A stretch of 49,966 nt of DNA from NCBI GenBank assembly GCA_016871275.1, contig VFZG01000024.1:1-49966 (forward strand). The letters are read 5' to 3'. The DNA is from Acidimicrobiia bacterium. GTDB taxonomy: Bacteria > Acidobacteriota > Vicinamibacteria > Vicinamibacterales > UBA2999. The translations under genes were made by a program, and so were the position numbers. The notes beneath the pieces are model-generated. The model saw only the letters and a program-made list of their open reading frames with translations, was not told the origin of the DNA and did not search any database. This document shows positions 16,483 to 25,554 of this stretch, piece by piece; position 1 is the stretch's first letter; every line of letters starts with the position of its first letter.

Positions 16483-17388
16483 CTACTGAGCGCGAACCGC
16501 GCCGGTGGCGCCGACGGGTTCGAATCCGTTTTCGGGCACCGCCGTTGGCGCCTTGGCCAGGCACCAGGCTTCCTGGTCCTCGAGGATCGCCGACGCCAGC
16601 TGCGTGTGCAGCGCGTGGCCGGCCCGATGGGCAACGACGTGACCGACGATCGGGTGCCCCACCAGCGCCAGATCGCCGACGACGTCGAGAATCTTGTGAC
16701 GGACGAATTCGTCTTCGAACCGCAGCGCGTTCAGCACGCCGGTGTCGCCAATCACGATGGCGTTCTCGAGCGAGCCGCCGAGCGCCAGGCCGTTCTGGCG
16801 CAGCCACTCCACTTCCTTCAGGAAGCCGAAGGTGCGCGCCGCGGCGATGTTGTCGGCGAATGACGATTCGGTGATCCGCTCCGTGCGCGACTGGTGCCGC
16901 AGCATCGGGTGATCGAAGCTGATGGTGTAGCTGACCTTGAAGTGATCCGAGGGGTAAATCCCGATCCGCTTGTCGCCGGCCGCAATCTGCACCGGCTTGA
17001 GAATCTTCAGGTAGTTGCGGTGGGTCGCCAGCTTCTTGATGCCGGCTTCCTGCAGCAGGTACAGGAACGGCGCGCTGCTGCCGTCCATGATCGGCACTTC
17101 GCGGTGACTGAGTTCGATGATGACGTTGTCGATGCCGGCTGACACCAGCGCCGCCAGCAGGTGCTCCACGGTGTCGACCGTCGCGCCGGCGCGACCCAGC
17201 ACGGTGGCGTGCTGCACGCGCGAGACCTGCTGCACGTGAGCCGGGATCTCAACGCCCAGATCGGTGCGGCGGAAGCGAATGCCGGTATCGGCGGCCGCAG
17301 GCTTGAGGGTGAGGGTCACCTTCTGGCCCGAGTGCAGCCCGATGCCAGCGCATGAGATCTGCCGTCTGAGTGTTCGCTGTAAATCCAT
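16483..17388 (-). CDS. lpxC: UDP-3-O-acyl-N-acetylglucosamine deacetylase
   Basis: A 301-residue zinc enzyme that carries out the committed step of lipid A synthesis in the cytoplasm. Zinc ligands are recognisable: His in TVEHLLAAL (about residue 76), and His and Asp in HKILDVVGDLAL (about 235-239). The catalytic His lies in VGHVVAHRAGH. The opening RQISCAGIGLHSG is characteristic. The open frame extends 47 codons upstream, but the ATG at 17388 gives the normal N-terminus (MDLQRTLRRQI). No strong ribosome-binding site is visible there. It shows the organism makes an LPS-type outer membrane. It stands alone between a terminator and a 22-bp palindrome rather than beside other lpx genes. Confidence 0.95.
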   Translation of the reverse strand: MDLQRTLRRQISCAGIGLHSGQKVTLTLKPAAADTGIRFRRTDLGVEIPAHVQQVSRVQHATVLGRAGATVDTVEHLLAALVSAGIDNVIIELSHREVPIMDGSSAPFLYLLQEAGIKKLATHRNYLKILKPVQIAAGDKRIGIYPSDHFKVSYTISFDHPMLRHQSRTERITESSFADNIAAARTFGFLKEVEWLRQNGLALGGSLENAIVIGDTGVLNALRFEDEFVRHKILDVVGDLALVGHPIVGHVVAHRAGHALHTQLASAILEDQEAWCLAKAPTAVPENGFEPVGATGAVRAQ

Positions 17389-17585
17389 TCGACTAATGCG
17401 TGCCCAACCTACTAGCAAACGCGATGCCCGGTATCCTCTTTTTGAGCAATCGCGATAAGTCTTGGTATTGCAACACTTACACGAAAATTCACAATCTGTC
17501 AGACCCCGCAGCTGTGTTTGACTAACCACAGAGGCAAAGGCCCCAACTGTGTCTGATTTACCTCATGCGCCATCCGGGCGCCATC

Positions 17586-17638
17586 CGGGGGCTGGCCCCA
17601 AATGTCGTATCGCAGGCGACATTTGGGGCCAGCCCCCG
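17586..17638. repeat. Perfect 22-bp inverted repeat
   Basis: Arms 17586-17607 and 17617-17638 are exact complements (core CTGGCCCCAAATGTCG) with a 9-nt loop. It lies just after the end of uvrA and upstream of lpxC. It has no T-run on either side. It is preceded by an 11-bp direct repeat (CGCCATCCGGG twice). The form is that of a REP-type palindrome or strong stem-loop terminator. The rest of the gap 17389-17656 holds no gene that I can see. Confidence 0.7.
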
Positions 17639-17656
17639 AACGTCGCCCGAACGTCG

Positions 17657-20560
17657 TCACTTGAGGATTTCAGCCAGAAACTGGCCGGTGGCCGAGGCCT
17701 TGGCCTTGGCTACCTGCTCCGGCGTTCCCTGAGCCACGACCTTGCCGCCGCCTTCGCCGCCTTCGGGTCCGAGATCGATCAGCCAGTCCGCCGACTTGAT
17801 CACATCGAGGTTGTGCTCAATGACCACGACGGTGTTGCCCTGGTCCACCAGCCGCATCAACACGTCCAGCAGCTTCCGCACATCCTCGAAGTGCAGGCCG
17901 GTGGTCGGCTCATCAAGGATGTAGAGCGTCCGTCCGGTGCCGCGCTTCGACAATTCGCGCGACAGCTTGACGCGCTGCGCTTCTCCACCGCTCAGGGTCG
18001 TCGCCGACTGCCCGAGCGTTATGTAGCCGAGGCCGACGCTCTGCAGCGTGCGCAGCTTCGTTGCGATCGGCGGGAAGTTCTCAAGCAGCGGCAGCGCCTG
18101 ATCGACCGTCAGGTCGAGCACGTCGGCGATCGACTTGCCGCGATACTTGATCTCCAGCGTCTCGCGGTTGTAGCGGCGGCCCTTGCACTGCTCGCAGGTC
18201 ACGTAGACGTTCGGCAGGAAGTGCATTTCGATGGCAATCATGCCGTCGCCCTGGCACGCCTCGCAGCGCCCGCCCTTGACGTTGAACGAGAACCGGCCGG
18301 GCTTGAAGCCGCGCGTGCGCGCCTCCGGCACCATCGCGAACAGCTCACGGATGAACGTGAACAGGCTGGTATAGGTGGCAGGATTCGACCGCGGCGTGCG
18401 GCCAATGGGTGACTGATCGATCTCAATCACCTTGTCTATCAGTTCAATGCCTTCGATGCGGTCGTGGGCACCCGGTTCGTCCGCGGCGCGGTAGAACTCA
18501 CGCGCCAGCGACTTGTAGAGGATGTCATTGACGAGCGTACTCTTGCCGGATCCACTGACGCCTGTCACCGCAACCAGGCGGCCGAGTGGAATCTTGACAT
18601 CCACGCCCTTCAGGTTGTTCGCGCGCGCGCCGCGAATCACGATCTCGCCCCTGGCGTCCTTGCGGCGCGCCTTCGGGGTTTCGATCGCGTTCCGTCTGCC
18701 AAGGTAGGCGCCGGTGAGCGACCCATGGCCGTTACCTTCCACGCCTGGCTGCCCGGCGTGGGGCCCGGTGTTGCCGATCAATTCGGCCGGTGGTCCCTGG
18801 AAGATCACTTCCCCGCCAAGATCGCCCGCACCGGGGCCAAGGTCGACGACGTAATCGGCCGTGCGGATGGTTTCTTCATCGTGCTCGACCACCACCACCG
18901 TGTTGCCGAGATCGCGCAGCCGGCCGAGCGTCGTCAATAGCTTGCGGTTGTCGCGTTGATGCAGGCCGATTGACGGTTCGTCGAGGACGTACAGGACTCC
19001 CGTGAGGTTCGAGCCGATCTGCGTCGCGAGTCGAATGCGCTGACCTTCGCCGCCGGACAGCGTAGCCGCCGACCGCGCCAGCGTCAGGTAGCCGACGCCG
19101 ACGTCGTTGAGGAAGCGCAGGCGGTCGCGGATCTCCTTGAGGATGCGCATCGCGATGATGGCTTCCCGATCGTGCAGCTCCAGCCCGTCGAACAGCACCA
19201 GCGCCTCAGAGATTGGCAGATTCACGTAATCCACCATCGTCTTGCCCTTCAGCGTGACGACCAGACTCTCCTGACGCAGGCGATTGCCGTTGCAGACCGG
19301 GCACTCACGAAGCGCGCGATAGGGGTCGAGCTCTTCCTGCACGGCCCACGAGCCCTCTTCGAAGCGGCGGCGCAGGTTCGGGATCACACCTTCGAAGTCG
19401 TGGCCGAACGGATCGGGCTGCCGCAGCTTGGCCTTGGTAGAGGGCTTCGCCTTGGCCACGGGCTTCTTCACGGCGCGGCCGGCTTCCGCTCCCGGCTCCC
19501 GGTTGCCGGCTCCCGGACCGCTGAGAATCACGTCCCGATGCTTCTTCGGCAATTTCCCGAACGGGGTCTTCGCGTCGATCCCGAAGTAGGCAGTGATCTT
19601 GGCGACCGCTTCCTGCGCGGCTCCGTCCTTGCCCCACGGCGCGATCGCGCCGGCGGCCAGCGACAGCGATTCGTCCGGCACAATGCGCCGCGGATCGAAG
19701 TCCCAGGTCGCGCCCAAGCCCTGGCACGACTGGCACGCACCGTGCGGCGAGTTGAACGAGAAGGCGCGCGGCGACATTTCCGGCACGCTGATGCCGCACA
19801 CCACGCACGCCAGCTTGCGCGAGAACAGGCGGTCGCCGGCATCCAGCGAATTGATGACCACCACATCGTCGGCCATCTGCAACGCGACTTCGACGGATTC
19901 GCTCAGCCGCCGCTCAATGCCGCTGCGCACGATCAGCCGGTCGATCAGGATCTCGATGCTGTGATTGCGCCGCCGATCGAGCGCGATGTCTTCTTCGAGC
20001 GAGCGCATCTGGCCGTCGATCCGGGCCTTGGTGAAGCCGCGCGTGCGCAGCGCCTGCAGCTCCTTCTTGAACTCGCCCTTGCGGCCGCGCACGATCGGCG
20101 CCATCACGTTGATGCGCGTATCCTGCGGATACGTCATGACCAGGTCGACGATGCGATCGAGCGACTGGGAGGCGATTTCACGCCCGCAGTTCGGGCAATG
20201 CGGCACGCCGACGTTGGCGAACAGCAGGCGGAGGTAGTCGTAGATTTCGGTGACGGTGCCGACCGTGGAGCGCGGATTCGACCCGGTGGTTTTCTGTTCA
20301 ATCGAGATCGCCGGCGACAACCCTTCGATCAAGTCGACATCCGGCTTCTCCATCTGTTCGAGGAACTGCCGGGCGTACGCGGAGAGCGACTCAACGTAGC
20401 GGCGCTGTCCCTCGGCGTACAGCGTGTCGAACGCCAGCGACGACTTGCCCGAACCGGACAGGCCCGTGATGACCACCAGCTTGTCGCGCGGGATGTCGAC
20501 GTCGATGTCCTTGAGGTTGTGGACACGCGCGCCACGGACGGAGATCAGGTTGTGCGGCAT
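17657..20560 (-). CDS. uvrA: UvrABC excision repair, DNA damage sensor subunit A
   Basis: A 967-residue cytoplasmic ATPase that finds bulky DNA lesions and loads UvrB. Two ABC modules are complete: Walker A at GLSGSGKS (33-40) and GVSGSGKS (about 650), and signatures [12 protein letters not shown] (about 500) and [12 protein letters not shown] (about 840). Zinc cysteine pairs are seen at CVVC/CQSC (about 255-285), CPVC (about 410) and CEAC/CEQC (about 750-775). An insertion at about residues 347-373 is unusual: a repeat-encoded [12 protein letters not shown] followed by a Lys/Ala/Pro-rich linker. It should lie on a surface loop. A TACAAT box (20604-20609, minus strand) is a possible minus-10. 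No LexA-type box was recognised. Confidence 0.97.
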   Translation of the reverse strand: MPHNLISVRGARVHNLKDIDVDIPRDKLVVITGLSGSGKSSLAFDTLYAEGQRRYVESLSAYARQFLEQMEKPDVDLIEGLSPAISIEQKTTGSNPRSTVGTVTEIYDYLRLLFANVGVPHCPNCGREIASQSLDRIVDLVMTYPQDTRINVMAPIVRGRKGEFKKELQALRTRGFTKARIDGQMRSLEEDIALDRRRNHSIEILIDRLIVRSGIERRLSESVEVALQMADDVVVINSLDAGDRLFSRKLACVVCGISVPEMSPRAFSFNSPHGACQSCQGLGATWDFDPRRIVPDESLSLAAGAIAPWGKDGAAQEAVAKITAYFGIDAKTPFGKLPKKHRDVILSGPGAGNREPGAEAGRAVKKPVAKAKPSTKAKLRQPDPFGHDFEGVIPNLRRRFEEGSWAVQEELDPYRALRECPVCNGNRLRQESLVVTLKGKTMVDYVNLPISEALVLFDGLELHDREAIIAMRILKEIRDRLRFLNDVGVGYLTLARSAATLSGGEGQRIRLATQIGSNLTGVLYVLDEPSIGLHQRDNRKLLTTLGRLRDLGNTVVVVEHDEETIRTADYVVDLGPGAGDLGGEVIFQGPPAELIGNTGPHAGQPGVEGNGHGSLTGAYLGRRNAIETPKARRKDARGEIVIRGARANNLKGVDVKIPLGRLVAVTGVSGSGKSTLVNDILYKSLAREFYRAADEPGAHDRIEGIELIDKVIEIDQSPIGRTPRSNPATYTSLFTFIRELFAMVPEARTRGFKPGRFSFNVKGGRCEACQGDGMIAIEMHFLPNVYVTCEQCKGRRYNRETLEIKYRGKSIADVLDLTVDQALPLLENFPPIATKLRTLQSVGLGYITLGQSATTLSGGEAQRVKLSRELSKRGTGRTLYILDEPTTGLHFEDVRKLLDVLMRLVDQGNTVVVIEHNLDVIKSADWLIDLGPEGGEGGGKVVAQGTPEQVAKAKASATGQFLAEILK
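19482..19517. repeat. Heptamer repeat inside uvrA
   Basis: Units CGGCTCC, CGGTTGC, CGGCTCC on the plus strand form an imperfect 7-bp repeat inside the uvrA coding region. It encodes the NREPGAEAG part of the linker insertion without breaking the frame. Confidence 0.6.
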
Positions 20561-20616
20561 GCTTGGGGCACTGCGCGGTTTCTGGTCGACACCGCAATCC
20601 CCAATTGTACAGGCGA

Positions 20617-20678
20617 ACGGGCCGACGGGCCTACGGGCCTACGGGCCAATAGGCCAATGGCACTCCCCTTGGCCTATT
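20617..20678. repeat. Octamer repeat ending in a hairpin at the permease stop codon
   Basis: Units ACGGGCCG, ACGGGCCT, ACGGGCCT, ACGGGCCA, ATAGGCCA run from 20617 to 20656. The last part pairs with 20669-20678 (AATAGGCCAA at 20648-20657 with TTGGCCTATT). The stop codon of the permease (20674-20676) is inside the right arm, so the hairpin may end permease transcription. Confidence 0.6.
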
Positions 20679-22164
20679 GGCCTATTCGCAGCTTGCTGTG
20701 GCGGTAGCCGTACACCGCGTAAATGGATAAGCCGATCAGCAGCCACCATCCGAACACCCGCCATGCCTGCGCGGGCAGGCCGACCATGATGAACAGGCAG
20801 GCTGCGATGCCGAGCGGCGCGATGATCCAGACAAACGGCACTTTGAACGGCCGTTCACGGTCGGGTTCGACGATGCGCAGCACGAGTACGCCGCTGCACA
20901 CCAGGGCGAACGCGAACAGTGTCCCGATGTTCGTCAGGTCGTAGGTCTCCGCAGCATCACCCACCATCGCCGCCAGGCCGGTGATCACGCCCGTGGCCAG
21001 CGTCGCTTCCCACGGAATGCGCGTCTTGGGGTCCACGCGCGCCACCCACTTCGGGAGCAGGCCGTCGCGTGCCATCGCGAAGAAAATGCGCGGCTGGCCG
21101 TACGTGAAGACCAGCAGCACGGCCGCCATCGAGACCGTGGCGCCAAACGCGACGATTGCGCCGACGCGGGTGTAGCCGACCATTTCCAGCGCGCGGGCCA
21201 GCGGGTCCGCCACCGCCAGCTCGGTGTACGGCACCATGCCGGTAATCACGGCGCCGACAATGACGTAGATCAGCGTGCAGATCGCCAGACCGCCCAGGAT
21301 CCCCATCGGCAGGTTGCGTTTCGGGTCGTAGGTCTCTTCGGCCGCGGTCGAAATCGCATCGAAGCCGATGTAGGCGAAGAACACGATCGCCGCGCCCTGG
21401 TGAATGCCGGTGAAGCCATTCGGCGCAAACGGCGTGTAGTTGGCCGGATTGATGTTCATGACGCCGACGCCGATGAACAGCGCGAGCACCGCCAGCTTGA
21501 TGACCACCATAATCGCGTTGGCTCTCGCGCTCTCGCGGGCGCCGCGCAGCAGCAGCCAGGTGACGAACAGGCAAATCAGCAAGGCCGGTATGTTCAGGAG
21601 AATCGGAATCCCGATGATGCTCGGCGCGGTCTGCAGCAGCCCATGGACATCCGGGTTCGAGCTGAGCAGTGCCGTGCGATAGGCCGTGGTCAGGTAGACC
21701 GGGAATTCGACCCCGAAGCTGCGCATCAGCGTCGTGAAATAGTCGGCCCATGAGATGGCCACGGCGATGTTGCCGATCGCGTATTCGAGAATCAGGTCCC
21801 AGCCGATGATCCACGCCACCAGTTCGCCGAGCGCGGCGTACGAATACGCATAGGCGCCACCGGCCTGCGGAATCATCGACGCCAGCTCCGCGTAGCAGAG
21901 GCCGGCGAGCGCGCAGGCGCCGCCGAGCAGGATGAAAGAGAAGATCAGGGCCGGTCCGGCGGCGTGGCGGATGATTTCGCCGTTGGGGCCGATTTGTCCG
22001 GCAGCGGCGGTGCCGATCGCACCGAAGATGCCGGCGCCGATCACCGCGCCGATCGCCAGCATGATGAGGTCGCCGGCGCCCAACACGCGCTTGAGCGATC
22101 GCGACGTGTCGGCCTCGTCGACGACCAGATCGGCCATCGGCTTGCGCTGGAAGAGTTGGCTCAT
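20674..22164 (-). CDS. APC-family amino acid permease, cationic amino acid transporter type
   Basis: A 496-residue inner membrane protein with about 12-14 hydrophobic helices. The first helix has the APC signature [10 protein letters not shown], and helix 3 has [19 protein letters not shown] long periplasmic loop follows FPVYLTT, and [16 protein letters not shown] is characteristic of the CAT group. It imports amino acids by symport or exchange; the substrate cannot be decided from sequence. The gene starts 18 bp after the rhodanese-methyltransferase stop and may be the last gene of that operon. The ATG is followed by a cytoplasmic N-terminus of usual length. A repeat-derived hairpin overlaps its stop codon. 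Confidence 0.92.
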   Translation of the reverse strand: MSQLFQRKPMADLVVDEADTSRSLKRVLGAGDLIMLAIGAVIGAGIFGAIGTAAAGQIGPNGEIIRHAAGPALIFSFILLGGACALAGLCYAELASMIPQAGGAYAYSYAALGELVAWIIGWDLILEYAIGNIAVAISWADYFTTLMRSFGVEFPVYLTTAYRTALLSSNPDVHGLLQTAPSIIGIPILLNIPALLICLFVTWLLLRGARESARANAIMVVIKLAVLALFIGVGVMNINPANYTPFAPNGFTGIHQGAAIVFFAYIGFDAISTAAEETYDPKRNLPMGILGGLAICTLIYVIVGAVITGMVPYTELAVADPLARALEMVGYTRVGAIVAFGATVSMAAVLLVFTYGQPRIFFAMARDGLLPKWVARVDPKTRIPWEATLATGVITGLAAMVGDAAETYDLTNIGTLFAFALVCSGVLVLRIVEPDRERPFKVPFVWIIAPLGIAACLFIMVGLPAQAWRVFGWWLLIGLSIYAVYGYRHSKLRIGQ

Positions 22165-22182
22165 AAGGTTGGCGGTGGAATT

Positions 22183-23022
22183 CTACTTCGGGCGCTCGGC
22201 GACGATCGACGCGATCCACCGGCCGCCGAACTCGCCTTCCCGCTGACGCAGCGGGACGAGCGGTGCCAGCAATCCGGGCAGCTCCCCGTCGTTCAGCAGG
22301 AACGCGGGGTTGCGGGGGTGGCCGCGCTCGGCTTGCCGGGCCGTGAACGTCTCGTAGAACATCACGCCGCCAGGTTTCACCGCTTCGCGGATCGCCGGCA
22401 TCAGCGGACGATGCAGGTAGTTGAAGGCCAGCACCACGTCGTACTCACTCGCTCCCAGGCTGGGCGGCGGGTCGACCTCCAGATCGACCACCGCCGTGTC
22501 GAGGTGCAGTTGCAGACGGGACGCCACTTCGCGGAGGCGGCCCATGGTATCGGCATCGCGGTCAATGGCGCGCACCGCAAAGCCGGCACCGGCCAGCAAC
22601 AGCGCGTGCCGACCGCGTCCGCACGCCACGTCCAGCACGCGGCCGCCGCGCGGCAACAGATCGGCGTTCTCGAGCAACCACGCTGACGGTCCGCGCACCG
22701 CGCCTTCACCGAAGTCGCGCGCACCCGTCCACGACGCCAGCCCGCCCGCCAGGTTCAGCACCTCGGTGAATCCCGCCGCCACGAGCAGCTCGGACGCGTG
22801 GCGGCTACGCACGCCGTGCTCGCAGTACACCAGCACCGGCGCCGACCGATCTTCGACGACCGCCGGCGCCGACGCGATGAGATCCACCGGCAGTAACCAC
22901 GCACCCGGAATATGACCGAGCGTGGCGTACTCGCCTGGCGTACGCACATCGACGACCGTCGGGGCTCGATCCGCAATCAGTTGCCGGGCGTCGGCATGCG
23001 AGATGGTGCGGTACGAGGGCAC
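22183..23022 (-). CDS. Rhodanese domain fused to a SAM-dependent methyltransferase
   Basis: About 279 residues from the GTG at 23022, which has GGGGGA upstream. The N-terminal part (about 1-100) is a rhodanese domain with VVDVRTPGEYATLGHIPGA and the active-site loop YCEHGVRSRHAS, catalytic Cys present. The C-terminal part (about 125-275) is a class I methyltransferase with VLDVACGRGRHALLLA, an acidic residue in AIDRDAD, and VVLAFNYLH. The methyl acceptor is unknown; the pairing suggests sulfur chemistry (inference). It follows the small membrane gene by 5 bp, in an operon. The open frame runs much further upstream, but that is the neighbouring genes in another frame. A GTG at 23049 is an alternative start. 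Confidence 0.85.
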   Translation of the reverse strand: MPSYRTISHADARQLIADRAPTVVDVRTPGEYATLGHIPGAWLLPVDLIASAPAVVEDRSAPVLVYCEHGVRSRHASELLVAAGFTEVLNLAGGLASWTGARDFGEGAVRGPSAWLLENADLLPRGGRVLDVACGRGRHALLLAGAGFAVRAIDRDADTMGRLREVASRLQLHLDTAVVDLEVDPPPSLGASEYDVVLAFNYLHRPLMPAIREAVKPGGVMFYETFTARQAERGHPRNPAFLLNDGELPGLLAPLVPLRQREGEFGGRWIASIVAERPK

Positions 23023-23027
23023 GGTAG

Positions 23028-23288
23028 TCAGTTCCCCCAGCGATACCACCACTTCGCAAGGTCGAAGACGCCGACCGGCGACAGCGACACGAGCAGTCCG
23101 AGCCCCATGTCGTAAACCTGGTAGCGCTCGCTCAACTGCAGCGTCGTGACGATGAAGATCGCGCCAATCACCAGCGACAGCATCAGGCGGCCGGCGGGGT
23201 GCACTCGGCGGGTCAGCAGTGACGTGGTGCGCAAGCCAAGCGAGATCGCCGCCAATACCAGCAGCGTGTTCGTGAAGAAAGCGGTCAT
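23028..23288 (-). CDS. Small membrane protein of unknown function
   Basis: An 86-residue protein with two or three hydrophobic helices (about 4-20, 33-50 and 60-75) and an Arg-rich loop between the first two. It ends in a Trp-rich sequence, AKWWYRWGN. Its ATG overlaps the stop of the beta-propeller gene by 4 bp and it ends 5 bp before the rhodanese-methyltransferase start, so it is surely co-transcribed. No family is recognised. It could anchor or assist one of its neighbours. Confidence 0.75.
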   Translation of the reverse strand: MTAFFTNTLLVLAAISLGLRTTSLLTRRVHPAGRLMLSLVIGAIFIVTTLQLSERYQVYDMGLGLLVSLSPVGVFDLAKWWYRWGN

Positions 23289-24274
23289 GCCGGAGGCGGG
23301 AACGTAAACACCGAGTCGTTCGACGCAATCGCCATGGCGCCATCGGCCCTGAACGCCACGCCCACCAGTCCGGCGCCGGCGGCCACCAGTTCGCGCTCCC
23401 GGTCGGCTCGAATCGCGTACACCCCGCTTGACCCGGCCAGCGCCTCGACGACGTGCAGGACGCCGTGCCGATCGAATGCGAGCCCCTGCGGCCGGCCGAA
23501 CGGCAGCGCGAGCGTTTCGACCCGGCCATCCGGATCGATGCGGCGCACCGAGTCGTACGACGACAGCGTCGGCGCCGAGACGTAGAGCATGCCCGTAGGC
23601 GACATCGCCAGGTGAAACGCCGCGACACTGGATGGAATGCTCGCAAACGTTTCGGTGCGCCCGTCTCGCTGGATGCGGAAGATGCTGCCGGCGCGATCGC
23701 CAACGTAGAGCGATCCCGCGGCATCGAACGCCAACCCGCACGCAATGCCGAGATCGGAGGCCGCCACCTCGTAGCGGCCGTCGTCGAACACGCGATAGAC
23801 CCGCCCTTCGAATCGGCTCGAGACGTAGAGCAGGCCGTCGGGACCAATCGCCATCGAGGTGGGATTCACCAGCCCATGCACGAACGGTTCGCGGGCGCCG
23901 TCGCTCGTCACCCGGAAAATCGACACGGCGGCTTCCTGCCCGCGCGTGCCGCTGTAGGTCACGTACAGGCAGCCGTCGGGACCGAACACCGGGTTGTCGA
24001 CCTGGTGCAGTCCGGTCGCCAGCAGCGTCCCGACCCACGCATACAGGGTCGCGCCGGGCAGCCACGCCACCTTGACGGGAGTTTCGCCGCCGTCAAGGCC
24101 GGAGGGCACCACCACCGCCATGCGATCCGTCGCCACAAACGACATGCGCGCGGACACGCCGCCAATGGTCACGAGATCGCTGGTGGATTCCGGTTGTGGA
24201 AAGCCATCGCCGCGAAGCCATAGCCGTCCACCCTCGACAATGCGAACGGGTTCAAGACTGGTGAGTACCGGCAA
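23285..24274 (-). CDS. IPT/TIG domain plus NHL-type beta-propeller protein
   Basis: About 329 residues. The N-terminus (about 1-75) looks like an IPT/TIG immunoglobulin-like fold (TSLEPVRIVEGGRLWLRG, then VVVPSGLDGG). The rest is a six-bladed NHL or SMP-30-like propeller with repeated GPDGLLYVSS, DAAGSLYVGD and SPTGMLYVSA motifs. No signal peptide is evident. The first codon appears to be TTG at 24274, with a weak AGGA upstream; the next ATG would cut into the first domain. It leads a minus-strand operon with the small membrane protein and the rhodanese-methyltransferase. The role is unknown; such propellers are often lactonases or ligand-binding scaffolds. Confidence 0.78.
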   Translation of the reverse strand: MPVLTSLEPVRIVEGGRLWLRGDGFPQPESTSDLVTIGGVSARMSFVATDRMAVVVPSGLDGGETPVKVAWLPGATLYAWVGTLLATGLHQVDNPVFGPDGCLYVTYSGTRGQEAAVSIFRVTSDGAREPFVHGLVNPTSMAIGPDGLLYVSSRFEGRVYRVFDDGRYEVAASDLGIACGLAFDAAGSLYVGDRAGSIFRIQRDGRTETFASIPSSVAAFHLAMSPTGMLYVSAPTLSSYDSVRRIDPDGRVETLALPFGRPQGLAFDRHGVLHVVEALAGSSGVYAIRADRERELVAAGAGLVGVAFRADGAMAIASNDSVFTFPPPA

Positions 24275-24301
24275 TGGCTGTCTATCCTGCGTGTGCGACT
24301 G

Positions 24302-24339
24302 ACTGGAGGCCCGAAAGCCTGGAGGTCCGGAGACCTGTC
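24302..24339. repeat. Octamer repeat between the HNH and propeller genes
   Basis: Plus-strand units CTGGAGGC, CCGAAAGC, CTGGAGGT, CCGGAGAC form a degenerate 8-bp repeat. It starts 27 bases upstream of the propeller gene's TTG start and reaches the stop of the HNH gene. Confidence 0.5.
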
Positions 24340-24878
24340 TATCCGTCGTCTTCGTCGAGTTCGAGGTTCCAGTACAGGTAGTCGCGCCAGCTTTCCGGTG
24401 CGCTGCGCAGCCCGATCGTGATGCGGATGGCCGGCGCCGACATCGGGCGTCGCGGTGGCCGGACCAGCCTCATGCGGGCTTCTTCAGGCGTACGTCCGCC
24501 CTTGCGCCGGTTGCACGACACGCAGCACGTGACAATGTTTTCCCAATCCTTGCGCCCGCCCTGCGACACCGGTATCACGTGATCGAAGGTGAGCTCTGGG
24601 GTTGGGAAGACGTCGGCGCAGTACTGGCAGGTGAATTCGTCTCTCGCGTAAATGTTGGCGCGAGAGAACGGCACATAATCGAAGCGCTTTCTTATCCGGA
24701 CGTACCGTAACAGCCGGATGACGGACGGCAGCCTGAAGGAAAACGAGACAGCACGCACCTCGCGGTCGTGATGCGCGATGATCTCGACCTTCCCCTGACA
24801 CCACAACGTCACCGCCTTCTGCCAGTTAACGACTTTCAGCGGCTCGTAGGTCGCGTTGAGGAGGAGCGTTTGCTCCAT
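24339..24878 (-). CDS. HNH endonuclease family protein
   Basis: A 179-residue protein with the HNH fold in the middle: zinc pairs CQYC (about residue 85) and CVSC (about 120), and the catalytic region LTFDHVIPVSQGG (about 97-109). The N-terminus MEQTLLLNATYEPLKVVNW is characteristic of a conserved chromosomal HNH family that is widespread in bacteria and not tied to mobile elements. It probably cuts DNA; the biological role is not known. It is divergent from the NlpC/P60 gene, with about 70 bp between their starts. Length and motifs are intact. Confidence 0.9.
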   Translation of the reverse strand: MEQTLLLNATYEPLKVVNWQKAVTLWCQGKVEIIAHHDREVRAVSFSFRLPSVIRLLRYVRIRKRFDYVPFSRANIYARDEFTCQYCADVFPTPELTFDHVIPVSQGGRKDWENIVTCCVSCNRRKGGRTPEEARMRLVRPPRRPMSAPAIRITIGLRSAPESWRDYLYWNLELDEDDG

Positions 24879-24948
24879 TTACGCAACATTGTGCCATGGA
24901 TCACGCGGGACTACACAATTCGGCACCGCCGTCCGATACTAGGAGCCG

Positions 24949-25554
24949 ATGACTCACCCTCGCGCGCTGCGCTGCGGCGGACACGGCAGGCTTGTCGTCA
25001 TCGTGCTCGCGGCCTCGAGCCTTGCGGCATGTGCGCGTTCGGGGATGGTCTATACCCCTCACCCGTTCCCGGTGCCGGGAGGCAGGCCCGTTCCGGTCGC
25101 GACTCCGGCGCCCACCGACCCTACCGCTCCACCGGTCGTGCCGCCCCCAGGGCGAACGCCGGCAGTCGGGCCGCGCAGCGGCAATGCCGACGGCGATGCA
25201 CTCTCGGGCACCGCGATGTCATTGCGTGGAGCGCCGTACAAGAACGGCGGCATCGATCCGAACGGCTTCGATTGCAGCGGCTTCGTTCGCTATGTCTACG
25301 CGCAGCACGGCGTGCCCATGCCGCGGGAGGTGCGCGAGCAGTTCAAGGTCGGAAAGACCATCGCGCGCAGTCGGCTCGAGCCCGGCGACCTGGTGTTCTT
25401 CAGCACTGTCGCCCCGGGCGCGTCACACGTCGGCATTGTGATTGGCGGCGATCAGTTCGTGCACGCGCCGAGCGAGCGTGGCGTGGTGCGCGTGGAAAGT
25501 CTCGCGCAGCAGTACTGGGCCAGCCGGTTCATTGGCGCGAAGCGGGTGAGCTAG
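24949..25554 (+). CDS. NlpC/P60-family peptidoglycan hydrolase lipoprotein
   Basis: A 201-residue protein with a lipoprotein signal (lipobox LAAC, Cys at about residue 27), a Pro-rich linker (about 36-75), and an NlpC/P60 cysteine peptidase domain (about 80-198). The triad is visible: Cys in FDCSGFVRYVY, His in ASHVGIVIG, His in FVHAPS. The family cuts peptide cross-links in cell wall stem peptides (often D-Glu to meso-diaminopimelate). It should sit on the periplasmic face of a membrane. Its last 26 bp overlap the 3' end of the convergent mtgA-like gene, placing a cell wall hydrolase and a synthase tail to tail. Confidence 0.92.
   Translation: MTHPRALRCGGHGRLVVIVLAASSLAACARSGMVYTPHPFPVPGGRPVPVATPAPTDPTAPPVVPPPGRTPAVGPRSGNADGDALSGTAMSLRGAPYKNGGIDPNGFDCSGFVRYVYAQHGVPMPREVREQFKVGKTIARSRLEPGDLVFFSTVAPGASHVGIVIGGDQFVHAPSERGVVRVESLAQQYWASRFIGAKRVS

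Noticed and set aside
22183-23847. Rhodanese-methyltransferase gene extended to 23847
   Set aside because: The extra N-terminus is the propeller and membrane protein genes read in another frame; no domain is visible there.
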